A stretch of DNA of 64,000 nucleotides from Chryseobacterium sp. 7. Its GTDB lineage: Bacteria > Bacteroidota > Bacteroidia > Flavobacteriales > Weeksellaceae. Shown here in pieces: positions 1 through 9,182 of this stretch. Under the pieces are notes generated by a model. That model did not search any database and was not told the DNA's origin. It was given only the letters and a program-made list of their open reading frames with translations. The stretch covers positions 3,596,001 through 3,660,000 of the forward strand of contig NZ_RCCA01000001.1 in assembly GCF_003663845.1 (NCBI RefSeq). The letters are read 5' to 3'. The translations under genes and the position numbers were made by a program. Each line of letters begins with the position of its first letter. Positions within the stretch are counted from its first letter, which is position 1.

Positions 1-501
1 ATAATAAATAATGAGTAAAGATTGTGGAATAATAAAAAAAAGAGGGCTTAATTTTAAAAATAAATCGGCTTTTTCGGTTAACTTAACAGTTAAATTTAAT
101 TTTGAAAAATCTGAAATAAAAGGGGTTGAAATAATGACTGCAATTAAAAGCAGAAAAATACTGGAAAATACTTTGTAGTTATATATTCTGTATATAATAA
201 TCAAAATAGGAATATACCATAAATAACTATTGTATGACCATAAAAATAAAACAAAAGGATATTGCCCTAGCGAAAATACTATTAGTCCTATTTTAAGAGT
301 TGCTTTAAAGTTAAAGTTAAAATTGGAGATGATGAATAAAGAATAACTGATAACTAAAATGAATATAACGCAATACATCATTTCTAAATATGCCTTTGTA
401 TAGTAAAAAAAGGCTGTGTAAAAAATAAGAATGCTTATTATAAATGCTATGATATATGTGATAAATTTTTTTTGTTTTGATATTAGATAAATATTACTCA
501 T
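1..501 (-). CDS. Membrane-anchored AraC-type regulator, N-terminal part only (cut by window edge)
   Basis: An uninterrupted reading frame of 167 codons runs from an ATG at 501 to the window edge with no stop. The product is almost entirely hydrophobic, with about five or six membrane helices in the part seen. Its layout, including an aromatic stretch followed by Trp-x-Ile-Pro-Ile, matches the membrane half of the complete regulator at 7014-8009. I infer that the missing C-terminus, beyond the left edge, carries an AraC-type helix-turn-helix. Without that domain it could be another small membrane protein. Confidence 0.55.
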   Translation of the reverse strand, partial: MSNIYLISKQKKFITYIIAFIISILIFYTAFFYYTKAYLEMMYCVIFILVISYSLFIISNFNFNFKATLKIGLIVFSLGQYPFVLFLWSYNSYLWYIPILIIIYRIYNYKVFSSIFLLLIAVIISTPFISDFSKLNLTVKLTEKADLFLKLSPLFFIIPQSLLIIYY

Positions 502-629
502 AATACTATTTGAAATAATAAGTAACTTTTATTGGATTTTACATCAGTGAAATTTTAAAATATCATTCTACTCAAATGGTGGATAAATATTATTCACAAT
601 GAAGGTTGGTTTATAATGCATTTTTATCT

Positions 630-1004
630 CTATCTCTTAACTTTTGGATAGATATTGCCTTCATAATATGTACTCGTAAATAATTTCTTCCATTTCGCAA
701 CAGTATTTCTGCTTAATTTAAAATGCTGTGCTAATTGGGTATTATTTAATTTATTTTTCTTTTGATAATCTAAAATTTCAAAAATACAAGATTGGTCATA
801 GGACCGAAGAGTTTGATTAAAATGTGCAGTCTCTTTATCAGAGTTTTCAGAAATTAACTCGTTAAGTTTGATAATATCTAAAATAGAAAGTTCTTCTTTT
901 TTTAGTATTGATTTACTTATATCTTTCTTTTCCGGGAATTTTTCAAGAATAATATCCCTGTAAATATTCTTATAGTTTGGCTGATCTCTTTTTTTCTTAT
1001 TCAT
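630..1004 (-). CDS. Small helix-turn-helix protein, family A
   Basis: A 124-residue basic protein of unknown function. The last 45 residues form a helix-turn-helix: a YQKKNKLNNTQLAQHF helix followed by KLSRNTVAKWKK as the recognition helix, which resembles transposase or recombinase DNA-binding domains. A clear paralogue lies at 3969-4289, sharing PNYKxxY near the start, SILDxIxLNxL in the middle and the C-terminal HTH. No catalytic transposase domain is present. It lies 115 nt downstream of the family B gene at 1119-1559 on the same strand, so the two may be cotranscribed. A role as transcriptional regulator is inferred. Confidence 0.7.
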   Translation of the reverse strand: MNKKKRDQPNYKNIYRDIILEKFPEKKDISKSILKKEELSILDIIKLNELISENSDKETAHFNQTLRSYDQSCIFEILDYQKKNKLNNTQLAQHFKLSRNTVAKWKKLFTSTYYEGNIYPKVKR

Positions 1005-1118
1005 CGTTCTGGCTGATTTCTAAGGTTGAAATTGTGTTTTAATAAAATAAAAAAATCATTTGTGTTTTCAAAATCCAGATACAGTATGAAATACACCAAA
1101 ATTATGTTGTATTATTCT

Positions 1119-1559
1119 TTAGGCCTGATTTTTACTGTATTTACTAAGCCATTTATACAGTGTAGTTTTAGGAATATTATATTCTTCAATTACCTGAGTT
1201 TTGGTTTTCGCACCGCTAGCTATAATTTCAAGAACATAATCTATAACTTCCTTGGAGTAAATATTTTTCCGAAACTGAGGTAATATTGTTGCTTTTGCCG
1301 GAGAGTCAGCCTTACCAGCCGCTGCTTGCGGAGCATATAGAATCAGGTGTTGGGAATACAGCCTGAAAAAATCATACTCAAGCAGTTTGCTCCACCGTAA
1401 TATAATTTCTGAGTCCAAACTTTTGGAAAGAAACATTTCTTTTATATCTTTTTCTGTGCAGTGTAAAAAATTACAGATACGGGAAGTCTGTATTTGTAAT
1501 TCTTCGGTTCTTTCTTTTATTAATGACCCTAAATGAATATTTTTAAAGTGATTACTCAT
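1119..1559 (-). CDS. Small protein with two DNA-binding regions, family B
   Basis: A 146-residue protein. Residues 1-60 look like a Xre-like helical domain. A strongly conserved segment LLEYDFFRLYSQHLILYAPQ follows, and the C-terminal 50 residues form a second HTH of transposase type ending in IPKTTLYKWLSKY. The paralogue at 9278-9712 shares all three parts. The linker between them is variable. Function is unknown; a regulator is more likely than a transposase because no catalytic domain exists. It lies upstream of the family A gene at 630-1004. Confidence 0.7.
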   Translation of the reverse strand: MSNHFKNIHLGSLIKERTEELQIQTSRICNFLHCTEKDIKEMFLSKSLDSEIILRWSKLLEYDFFRLYSQHLILYAPQAAAGKADSPAKATILPQFRKNIYSKEVIDYVLEIIASGAKTKTQVIEEYNIPKTTLYKWLSKYSKNQA

Positions 1560-1649
1560 ATCCGCTGAATTGTTGTGACAAAGTGATATTGATAAATAAT
1601 AGAATTTTCCGATGGGAATATCTTTAGAATAATATCTGTTTTAAAAATC

Positions 1650-1715
1650 TTCAGCCCAAGTAAAGGTTATATAATAAACTTATGAAAAATAACACATTGA
1701 TTAACCTGGGCTGAA
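1650..1715 (-). terminator. Long hairpin after the RCC1-repeat gene
   Basis: The arms TTCAGCCCA and TGGGCTGAA are separated by about 48 nt. On the minus strand the hairpin follows the stop codon of the gene ending at 1742 and ends in a short T-rich stretch. The large loop makes it a weak terminator candidate. Confidence 0.4.
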
Positions 1716-1741
1716 AATAAATTTAAAGACTTGTAATTTTC

Positions 1742-3283
1742 CTAATAGGTCACATTTGCCGGGCTGTTGATAGGATAGGTAACAGAGCCGCCTAAAGAGT
1801 TATAATATCCAATTCCAGAACCATATACCTTAGAACCGCCCTGCGTTGTTGCCGACCCGGAAATGATCAGCGAAGTATAATTTCCTAACGCGACCTCACC
1901 ATAAGTATATGTGGTAGGAACAATAGTACCTATAGTCATTTTGGTAAATGATGAACGGTTATTATTATCACCTACTCCTAGTACACTAATTCCGTTAGCT
2001 TGTCCTGTTGCATATATATTAAGCTTGGTAGAAACAACAGCTGCATTTTGTTCTATTGCTAAATCCATGATAGGATCTGTTCCATCCGTAAGTTTACCTG
2101 AAATGGTAATTTCTGTTGGAGAAAAGTTATTACTGGATCCCAATCCGATAGCCCCGGCAAGATTATATCCAAACCCATACAGTTTGTCTTTGCTGGTTAA
2201 GGCAAGGCCCTGATAGCCATCAACTACACAACGGATGATTTTTTCACCTGCCAATAAATTGAAATTAGCCGATACATCTGTTGGAGTCGCAATATCACCA
2301 TTTAAAGTAGCTGAAGCCAGATTTCTCAGTGTACTGTTACTATTTCCCCAAACATATAACTTACCATCGGAAGTTATGGCTACTCCCTGTCCAAAGTTTT
2401 CAGAACCATTAAAATCAACTACGGTTACCCCTGTGGTAGTTTTCAGGTTTTTGAAAAAAGGCAATACGGTAAATGCGGTTGTATTTCCGGTATTGGTTCC
2501 TAAACCGGTTCTGTAATTGGCATTTTGTCCTGCTGCATACAATAAACCATCATCTCCCAGTACAAGCGTATGTGAATTCCCGAAAGTTCTTACCCGTACA
2601 GCTTTAACTCCTGCAGGTAAAGGTACTTTGGAAACCATCGATACAGGATTGTATGGATAAGCACCATTGACAATTGAAAGCGGATCAAGCCCAAGAGATC
2701 CATAAGGATTGTATCCCCAGGCCCAAAGCTCTCCATTTTTTAGAACAGCCAAACCATTTGCGTAGCCCGCAGAAATATCCACTGCTGGTCTTGCTAAAAG
2801 AATACTGGGTTTATAAGGACCGTCTGCTTTTGCTAATGACCTAAGAGTTGAGTATCCCATTCCGTATACATAACTGTCTTCCCGACTGATAAAAAGGTTG
2901 TCAAAGTACAGATCACCTGCCGCAATTTTTAAGGCTGTAATAGGTACACCCGTATTGCCGCCACCTAAAATCTGATTGACTACAGACGATACACCGGCTT
3001 TGTCTAATAAGCAATCTGTCCAAGTTGCATCTCTCTTTAATTTTAAACATTTAGCCGTATTATCATAGACTACCGTAGCTTCTACCGGGGTTGTACTGGT
3101 TGGTGTTAAAGTAATTGATGCAGAGTCCACGATCGGCATTACCACTCCCATTTGTTTTGCAGAGTTAGTGTTTTTCATATGAAAAATCCCTTGTGGATCT
3201 GTGGTGTTTATACCCACCTGAGATTTTAGGCCTACAACACCGCCTAATAATAATGCTGGAAAAAAGAATTTTCTTACATTCAT
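1742..3283 (-). CDS. Secreted RCC1-repeat (beta-propeller) protein
   Basis: A 513-residue exported protein. Residues 1-21 are a signal peptide, followed by the QVGINTTDP start common to Bacteroidota surface proteins. From about residue 120 I count seven imperfect repeats of 45-55 residues with the RCC1 pattern (x-LYxWGxNxxGxLGLG), for example GELWAWGYNPYGSLGL and DKLYGFGYNLAGAIGLG, which suggests a seven-bladed propeller. There is no T9SS sorting domain at the C-terminus. The role is unknown; surface binding or adhesion is a guess. The gene appears monocistronic. Confidence 0.8.
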   Translation of the reverse strand: MNVRKFFFPALLLGGVVGLKSQVGINTTDPQGIFHMKNTNSAKQMGVVMPIVDSASITLTPTSTTPVEATVVYDNTAKCLKLKRDATWTDCLLDKAGVSSVVNQILGGGNTGVPITALKIAAGDLYFDNLFISREDSYVYGMGYSTLRSLAKADGPYKPSILLARPAVDISAGYANGLAVLKNGELWAWGYNPYGSLGLDPLSIVNGAYPYNPVSMVSKVPLPAGVKAVRVRTFGNSHTLVLGDDGLLYAAGQNANYRTGLGTNTGNTTAFTVLPFFKNLKTTTGVTVVDFNGSENFGQGVAITSDGKLYVWGNSNSTLRNLASATLNGDIATPTDVSANFNLLAGEKIIRCVVDGYQGLALTSKDKLYGFGYNLAGAIGLGSSNNFSPTEITISGKLTDGTDPIMDLAIEQNAAVVSTKLNIYATGQANGISVLGVGDNNNRSSFTKMTIGTIVPTTYTYGEVALGNYTSLIISGSATTQGGSKVYGSGIGYYNSLGGSVTYPINSPANVTY

Positions 3284-3968
3284 AATTTTTGTGTTTTTAA
3301 ATTGATTTTAATTTATATATGACAGTTTTGTCTATTTTTTGGGAGTGATAGAATTACCCGACAAAGTTATGGGGCACAAAAATAATTTTCACCACCTATT
3401 TTTCGTAGTGACTAATAATCATTACAACCAATTGATTATCAATGTTTTTTAATAATATTTTTTACCAGTGTTTTGTTTTATGTTTTATTTTATATGGATT
3501 TTGTTTTATTGAGTACCTGATATAACTTATGTTTTTAAGCTTTTTATTTAACAGAATAGGGTATACATCTTCTGTTATCACCAAAATACTCACCTTATTA
3601 TCTTCCCCATTTAAAATTTCCAAAACAATAGTAGCTACGGTATTTCCGGTTATAAAAAAATCAGTTAAAATCAAAAACAGTACTCTCAAAATCAAATCTT
3701 AACTCGCTGTCTATAGTTTCTATATAATCTGAAAAAATATTCAGTATACATTCAGCATCAAAATAGATTCCTAGTCAATTAAACACTTACAGTCCCTGTG
3801 GGTTTACACCAAACAAAATAACCATCTAATAATTAGATGGTTATTTTGTTTTAGTCAATTAGTTTCTTTTTTAAGATTCTACTTACCCCAGAATTGCTTA
3901 CTTAATAATAAGAGAATTAAGCCTATATGATTAATTTTGGTCATCGTAAGATATAATTACAAATAAAA
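3284..3968. other. AT-rich intergenic region without a convincing gene
   Basis: About 680 nt between the RCC1-repeat gene and the next HTH gene. It holds the probable promoter of the RCC1 gene close to 3300 and the strong hairpin at 3811-3851. A 77-codon frame at 3462-3695 starts only at TTG and resembles nothing I know, so I do not call it. Confidence 0.5.
3811..3851. terminator. Perfect 20-bp palindrome, bidirectional terminator
   Basis: Two 20-nt arms are perfectly complementary around a single central A. The outer ends are A-rich on the left and T-rich on the right, as in a bidirectional Rho-independent terminator. It lies between two minus-strand genes, so it would end the transcript of an upstream gene or serve antisense transcripts. 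Confidence 0.6.
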
Positions 3969-4289
3969 TTATTCCTTTACAAAAAAGGATTTCTTCCATT
4001 TAGTAATTGTATTACGACTTAATTTAAAATGCATTGCAGTTTGTATATTATTTAGTTTATTTTTCTTCTGATAACTAAGAATCTCCAAGACCGTTTTTTT
4101 ATCATATGATCTCAATTTTTGATTCGTGATTTCGTTATCTGTTTCAAATAAAAGTTTATTTAAAGTAATAACATCAAGAATGCTCATATATTCTTTATTT
4201 AAGATATTGCCACATAGCTCAATTTTACTTGGATATTTAGCAAGTACCATATCTGTATACATCTTTTTATAATTTGGTCCTTTTATCAT
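3969..4289 (-). CDS. Small helix-turn-helix protein, family A (second copy)
   Basis: A 106-residue paralogue of the protein at 630-1004. The conserved parts are PNYKKMY near the start, SILDVITLNKL in the middle, LRSYDKKTVLEILSYQKK, and the C-terminal HTH ending in KLSRNTITKWKK. It is slightly shorter at both ends. It lies 19 nt downstream of the small gene at 4309-4524 on the same strand, so the two probably form a transcript. Regulatory function is inferred only from the HTH. Confidence 0.65.
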   Translation of the reverse strand: MIKGPNYKKMYTDMVLAKYPSKIELCGNILNKEYMSILDVITLNKLLFETDNEITNQKLRSYDKKTVLEILSYQKKNKLNNIQTAMHFKLSRNTITKWKKSFFVKE

Positions 4290-4308
4290 AATTTATATAT
4301 TTAATTTT

Positions 4309-4524
4309 CTAAAACTTAATTCTTCCAAACCGTTTTACCGTTTTTACATTTTCTACAATCTCATTACTGAAATAGATAATGAGATATTTTTTCATCCCTA
4401 TCCAATTTGAACTCAAATAATAAGTCCATACATCCGCAGGGTAATGATTAAATTCACTGCCAAATTCCAATAATATCTCTTTTTTGTATAACCCTATTAA
4501 ATTTTGAAACTCTTTCACCTTCAT
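4309..4524 (-). CDS. Small hypothetical protein upstream of a family A gene
   Basis: A 71-residue protein with no family I recognise. It begins with an ATG, is amphipathic and contains several Trp and Tyr residues in the middle (DVWTYYLSSNWIG). No signal peptide is visible. Its closeness to the HTH gene at 3969 (19-nt gap) suggests cotranscription. It might be a remnant of a larger protein. Confidence 0.45.
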   Translation of the reverse strand: MKVKEFQNLIGLYKKEILLEFGSEFNHYPADVWTYYLSSNWIGMKKYLIIYFSNEIVENVKTVKRFGRIKF

Positions 4525-4563
4525 ATTCTTGATATTTTTAAACTCTCAGTTTCGGAGAAAATA

Positions 4564-4588
4564 AAGCCCGGCTAAAATTACCGGGCTT
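4564..4588 (-). terminator. Rho-independent terminator of the YCD-protein gene
   Basis: The stem AAGCCCGG / CCGGGCTT has a 9-nt loop and lies 41 nt beyond the stop codon of the minus-strand gene ending at 4629. On the minus strand it is followed by TTAT-rich sequence. Confidence 0.65.
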
Positions 4589-4628
4589 ATTATATTTGAA
4601 TGTGTAGTAATAGATTTGAAAATAAGAT

Positions 4629-6377
4629 TTACTTCACATACCATTGTATATACCTCCCCTCTCCGCTATTAAAAGAGTGTGGTCTCAAACTACCTGAAGC
4701 ACAAGTTACTGTACTAAAACTATTATCATCAGTAGTACACTTTCCAAAATGATGGTTCCCCTGAACTTCACCAAAATATCCGAACATATTGTTAAAGGTA
4801 TTTGCGTTTATAGAAGTACCGTCGGGTGCAACTATCATCCCGGAGATACGTCCTCCTGCATCCCAGTGAGAAGTATAGCCACTATTAATGTAAGGGCACG
4901 ATCTTCCTGCAGTAGCAACATTATTATAAGTAGCATTATTGGTACGGCCATCATAAACATATCCAAAAATCTTACCCGTAGTAGGAACATATGGATGCTC
5001 ACAAGTTGATGAGTTATTAACGATATAATCATACCCGGATGTTGGCTTTGCATTGAAAAAGTTATTATTACCCCAGCTATCATTCATATTGGTTGGGCTA
5101 TTGGTAATCTGAACCCTATAATCACCTAAAGTAGCGCTTTTGGAATTCTGCATTGCTGTAAGAGGTATTCTGTAGCTGGCATAATTCATTACTCCTGCTA
5201 AAGCTGTAACAACATTTTGCGGTGAGTTGGTAAATAAGGCAGCTCCTGTAGAATTCCCGGAAATATCCATAGAATTGGCAGCACCATAAATTCCGCCACC
5301 TGTATAAGCTGTCTTTTCAGAAAATGACCAAAGCAGGGTGTAACCACCATGAGTCATATCGCAATAGGTTTTAATAGGGGTAGCATCTGAAGAACCGGTT
5401 TTGATCCAATACTCCCCATCTGTTCTTTTACCAAGATTGTAAATATCCAAACATCTGTCTGCCGGATCTGCGAAAGTACCTTTGGTAGTATCAAATGTTA
5501 CAGAAAATGTACAGCTTTGTGAATTGGCACCATTAGTTGTAAAAGTATAAGTAAATACACCCGCACTTGTTGGAGTTCCGGAACCATGCAGGGTAATTGA
5601 AGTGCTTCCAGTGGTGATGGTTTCTGTATCTGTGAAATTAACTCCGTTATTAGATGAACTAATAATAGTTACCTGACCTCCTGTATCTACATTAGACAAA
5701 GGTATTGTAACCGTATTGGTAGCATAATCCAAAACAGTTTGTGCATTATAGGTTCCGTTTACAGTTGCACTCCCACAGGTAATACCATAACTGATCTGTG
5801 AACCGTTTACCGCTACAGTTACCGATGTACATGAAGTATCAATAATTCCATCATATTCAAAAGATACAGTATCTGTCTGAGGGCCTGCACTAGGAGCTCC
5901 GGAGCCAGCTAATGAAATGGTAAAGGTTCCCGCATTCGGAAATACTCCTGACTTTTCAAAATAATATCCGTTGGTTGTTTTTGCAATGATATGGTAGGTT
6001 CCGGCTGTTGTAACTGTAACCGGCATTGTGATATAATTACTAACGTTAAGGGAAGTACCTTGAGTATACGTTCCAAAAACCTTTATTTTACTACAGTCTA
6101 CAGTATAAACAGCCGGCTTGTATGTTCCACAGAGGCTTAGCCATGTTGCATTAGCCGCCTGATAATAATTATAACATTTTTCATCAGTATTGTAGATTGT
6201 CAAACCATCTTCTGTACTTGCCAAACCAGTGATAGCGTTTCTTTCCGCAGATGTTAAACGGGTTAGTAAAGTTCCTGTATTTTTATTTTTAGAAACAACT
6301 TCAAATGCAGATTTACTATTTGGATTACTTGTATTAATTCCCACTTGAGCATGCGCTTGAAAGGGAACTATCATCAT
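4629..6377 (-). CDS. Secreted fibrinogen-like YCD-domain protein with a frameshifted signal peptide
   Basis: A 582-residue surface protein. The frame as it stands starts at ATG-ATG and gives MMIVPFQAHAQVGINTS, which is only the end of a signal peptide. The missing part (KYILLIFI and a preceding Met) is encoded directly upstream, but the ATG at 6404-6406 is out of frame by one base because the A-run after it has five A instead of six. Residues 100-300 form repeated immunoglobulin-like units. From about residue 310 comes a fibrinogen-like domain with CLDIYNLGKRTDGEYWIKTG and YCDMTHGGYTLLWSF. There is no T9SS tail. It may be a pseudogene, a phase-off allele or a sequencing error. Confidence 0.75.
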   Translation of the reverse strand: MMIVPFQAHAQVGINTSNPNSKSAFEVVSKNKNTGTLLTRLTSAERNAITGLASTEDGLTIYNTDEKCYNYYQAANATWLSLCGTYKPAVYTVDCSKIKVFGTYTQGTSLNVSNYITMPVTVTTAGTYHIIAKTTNGYYFEKSGVFPNAGTFTISLAGSGAPSAGPQTDTVSFEYDGIIDTSCTSVTVAVNGSQISYGITCGSATVNGTYNAQTVLDYATNTVTIPLSNVDTGGQVTIISSSNNGVNFTDTETITTGSTSITLHGSGTPTSAGVFTYTFTTNGANSQSCTFSVTFDTTKGTFADPADRCLDIYNLGKRTDGEYWIKTGSSDATPIKTYCDMTHGGYTLLWSFSEKTAYTGGGIYGAANSMDISGNSTGAALFTNSPQNVVTALAGVMNYASYRIPLTAMQNSKSATLGDYRVQITNSPTNMNDSWGNNNFFNAKPTSGYDYIVNNSSTCEHPYVPTTGKIFGYVYDGRTNNATYNNVATAGRSCPYINSGYTSHWDAGGRISGMIVAPDGTSINANTFNNMFGYFGEVQGNHHFGKCTTDDNSFSTVTCASGSLRPHSFNSGEGRYIQWYVK

Positions 6378-7013
6378 TATGAAAATGAGTAATATATATT
6401 TTTCATTTTTTGTTTTTTTTATTTTAATTAATTTGTTACTGTCCGAAGAATAGACTATTAAATACTATTTTCTTAGTATAAGGAGGAGGTCTTGATAATG
6501 ACATTTTTGTTCTTGTCAAATGAATTTTGCATTTTATTTATAATGTATTTTACTATTAAGATTTAGTTGATAAAACAAAATTTAGAAATCTATGATCAGG
6601 GGGATTTTCTTACATGCAGAATCTATAATCGTCATTATTTATTTCCAGATATAATGTCATCTCTTAGACCCAAGCAAACAAATTGAAACAATCACATTAA
6701 AATAAATGAAAAAGTGATTATATTCAAATTATTTAAATGTAACCTTAAATTAATCTTAATAAAATCCAAGTAAATAAATTATTTAGCTAAAATAATTTTC
6801 AAAATAATTTTTAATGTTTATATCTTTGCAATACAATTTTTCAAACACAGTTTTTTTTCGAAAGACATATACAGGTGCAAATGTAGGCTGAAAAACAAAT
6901 CAAATAAATACAATATAAATCAAAAACCCTAAAATAACTTAAATTACACAAAGCATTAATATTCAGCAAACTACAAAAATCATTTAGTAGTAAATAACTT
7001 TCAAAATAACAAA
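6378..7013. other. Divergent intergenic region
   Basis: About 640 nt separate two diverging genes. It holds the frameshifted signal-peptide start of the left gene (6378-6406) and a TAnnTTTG element at 6821-6828 for the right gene. I see no further gene; a 60-codon minus-strand frame at 6841-7023 is not convincing. Confidence 0.5.
6821..6828 (+). promoter_or_regulatory. TAnnTTTG promoter element upstream of the membrane AraC regulator
   Basis: TATCTTTG fits the Bacteroidota -7 consensus. No good TTG lies 19-21 nt upstream, so it may need an activator. The resulting leader to the ATG at 7014 would be about 180 nt. Confidence 0.4.
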
Positions 7014-8009
7014 ATGACTGCAAAAAAAAATATAATTGATAATATTGACAGATTGAAAAGAGAATTATTAGATAAATATGTATTGTTAATGATAACCCTA
7101 TTAATTATCTATGCTTCCATTTTCTATTTATATTTGTATAACAAAACAGTTATCATATATTTAGTAAGTGGAATATGCTTTCTATCTTACGGGTATATTA
7201 TTGTAAGAAAAAGATATTCAATAAAATCAATTGTACATACATATTTAATAACAGCTCCTTTATATAATCTTTATATTATACTTTTTTTTTGGAAGAGTTC
7301 TGTTGCCAGTTTATGTTGGCTCATACCCATACCTTTAGGATCCCATATCTTCTTTCAAAAAAAACAAACAATAATTTATACCGGATATTTAATATTCTTA
7401 GTCATCATCATTTATCTTATTGCTGAAAATTTCTCTTTTAATTTTCAACAATATTCACAGTCACAGATCCTTATTACAGATATTTTACTTTTTGTATCCA
7501 ATATTCTGATAGTATGTCTATTAGTATATTATAAGGATTTGATTAGAAAACAGGAAATAAAATTAGAACTGGAAGGAAATAAAATAAACATCTCACCTTA
7601 CAAAGCAAAGAAAAGGGAAAAGCATCTGATAAACAACGATATAGATAGTGATTTTTTGGAAAATATTTTCAATAAAATTGATGAAAGCATGGAAAAAAAC
7701 TCGTTCTTCAAGGATAGCAAATTTAACCTTTCTTCATTAAGTGCTGCCTTACATATTAATCATCATTATATTTCAAAAGCAATTCACAATAAAGGATATT
7801 CTAATTTTAACAGCTATATCAACAACTACAGAGTTAATCACATTAAAAAATTATTAGACGAAGTTGACTTACAAAAGACAACATTGATGTATATTTATAC
7901 TGAAGCAGGGTTTTCTAATCAACCCACATTTAATCGTGTCTTTAAACAAATTGAAGGCATTACACCTTCTGATTATATTCAAAAGAAGATCAATGAAATC
8001 GGAAAATAA
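7014..8009 (+). CDS. Membrane-anchored AraC-family transcriptional regulator
   Basis: A 331-residue protein. Residues 20-180 form about six hydrophobic helices. A basic linker follows, and residues 215-331 form an AraC-type DNA-binding domain with two HTHs, seen in LSALHINHHYISKAI-like spacing and the closing signature AGFSNQPTFNRVFKQIEGITPSDY. Proteins of this layout in Flavobacteriia are thought to sense a membrane or envelope signal and act on nearby genes. The start is an ATG with a weak upstream region. The next gene downstream is separated by a terminator, so cotranscription is unlikely. Confidence 0.85.
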   Translation: MTAKKNIIDNIDRLKRELLDKYVLLMITLLIIYASIFYLYLYNKTVIIYLVSGICFLSYGYIIVRKRYSIKSIVHTYLITAPLYNLYIILFFWKSSVASLCWLIPIPLGSHIFFQKKQTIIYTGYLIFLVIIIYLIAENFSFNFQQYSQSQILITDILLFVSNILIVCLLVYYKDLIRKQEIKLELEGNKINISPYKAKKREKHLINNDIDSDFLENIFNKIDESMEKNSFFKDSKFNLSSLSAALHINHHYISKAIHNKGYSNFNSYINNYRVNHIKKLLDEVDLQKTTLMYIYTEAGFSNQPTFNRVFKQIEGITPSDYIQKKINEIGK

Positions 8010-8142
8010 TTACTACTCACTACAGACATACCATAAATCATTACCAACAACTTATGTAAACCACTCATATACAGATTGATAAAAATTAAATGATTTTACT
8101 GAATTTGATTGATATGTATATTTTCTGATTTATCTGAGAGCA

Positions 8143-8150
8143 TAACTTTG
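8143..8150 (+). promoter_or_regulatory. TAnnTTTG promoter element before the fatty acid hydroxylase gene
   Basis: TAACTTTG matches the -7 consensus and is followed at 8226-8259 by a hairpin. A transcript from here would be about 105 nt if it stopped at that hairpin. No clear -33 element is seen. Confidence 0.4.
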
Positions 8151-8225
8151 CAAGGAGAAATAAATTAATTTCTGGTAGTAAATCTGTAAACTATTAGCAT
8201 TTTCAGATTTATTATTATATTTTTT

Positions 8226-8263
8226 CGGAAAGAGCTATATTGAGTATCAGCTCTTTCCGTTTT
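8226..8263 (+). terminator. Strong hairpin plus T-run just before a start codon
   Basis: The arms CGGAAAGAGCT and AGCTCTTTCCG (11 bp, perfect) with a 12-nt loop are followed by TTTT. It ends 18 nt before the ATG at 8281. It may end the transcript of the regulator gene at 7014-8009, or attenuate a leader started at 8143-8150. Confidence 0.7.
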
Positions 8264-8280
8264 CACCAATGAAATAAGAT

Positions 8281-9039
8281 ATGAATCCAAAGGAAATAAT
8301 TAATGCATATTCAACTTCTATTTTTGAATACTTTTTTATAGCAGGTGCCTTCTATATAATCTGCTATAAGATATTCAGTAATGCGTTAAAAGAGTCTAAG
8401 ATTCAAAATAAAAATTTAAATAGTCGTGATATCAGGAGAGAGATTGCCAATTCACTACTCTCTACATTTATTATGTCATTAATAATTGTTACTGTTATTA
8501 CTACTGATTTGGTAAAATATACCAAATGGTATACAGATATCCATCAACATTCATTATGGTGGATACCGGTAGCTTTTATAATAAGTTTAGTAATTCATGA
8601 TACTTATTTTTATTGGCTGCACAGGTTGCTTCATATAAAAAGTATCTTTAAATATGCACATCTAACCCACCATAAATCAACAAACCCAACCCCATTTGCA
8701 TCCTATTCTTTCCATTTCCTGGAGGCCATTGGAGAAGCTCTTATTGTACCCATAATCATAATTCTACTCCCATTTCATCCGATAAGTTTATTACTATTTC
8801 TTGTCTCGTCTTTAATTATCAATGCATATGGGCATTTAGGTTATGAAATTGCTCCAAAGTGGTTTAGAAATTCTTTTCTATTTAATATCATAACCACATC
8901 CACTTATCATAATCTGCATCATTCTAAATTTAAAGGAAACTATGGGTTATATTTTAGATTTTGGGATAAAATGCTGGGTACAGAATATGAAAACTATGAA
9001 AACGTTTACAATGAAATTCAAAACAAAAGATTTCAATGA
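8281..9039 (+). CDS. Sterol desaturase / fatty acid hydroxylase superfamily membrane enzyme
   Basis: A 252-residue integral membrane protein with the eight-histidine di-iron pattern of the family: HDTYFYWLHRLLH near residues 115-127, HLTHH near 134-138, and TYHNLHHSKF near 213-222. Four to five membrane helices surround these motifs. The family inserts oxygen into lipid substrates (hydroxylation or desaturation) using O2; the substrate here is not deducible. The length is normal. It is a single gene preceded by a terminator-like hairpin. Confidence 0.85.
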   Translation: MNPKEIINAYSTSIFEYFFIAGAFYIICYKIFSNALKESKIQNKNLNSRDIRREIANSLLSTFIMSLIIVTVITTDLVKYTKWYTDIHQHSLWWIPVAFIISLVIHDTYFYWLHRLLHIKSIFKYAHLTHHKSTNPTPFASYSFHFLEAIGEALIVPIIIILLPFHPISLLLFLVSSLIINAYGHLGYEIAPKWFRNSFLFNIITTSTYHNLHHSKFKGNYGLYFRFWDKMLGTEYENYENVYNEIQNKRFQ

Positions 9040-9182
9040 ATATAACTACAGAAATTGTATTCAATATAAAAAAAGGATGGAAACTATAAGAGAATAATTA
9101 GATAAACGATTCTAAAAACACAATTCTATTCTGGTAAAGATTCTCATTTCTCAGATATGCAATTCTATCTTTATTATTTCTT

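Noticed and set aside
630-1559. An insertion sequence formed by the two small HTH genes
   Set aside because: No DDE or other catalytic domain is encoded, and no terminal inverted repeats with target duplication are seen around the pair.
1911-2516. Plus-strand frames of 93-100 codons opposite the RCC1-repeat gene
   Set aside because: They are antisense shadows of a clear coding gene with repeat structure.
3462-3695. A 77-codon frame that might be a small membrane or secreted protein
   Set aside because: It begins at TTG, has no promoter or ribosome-binding signal, and its composition fits random AT-rich sequence.
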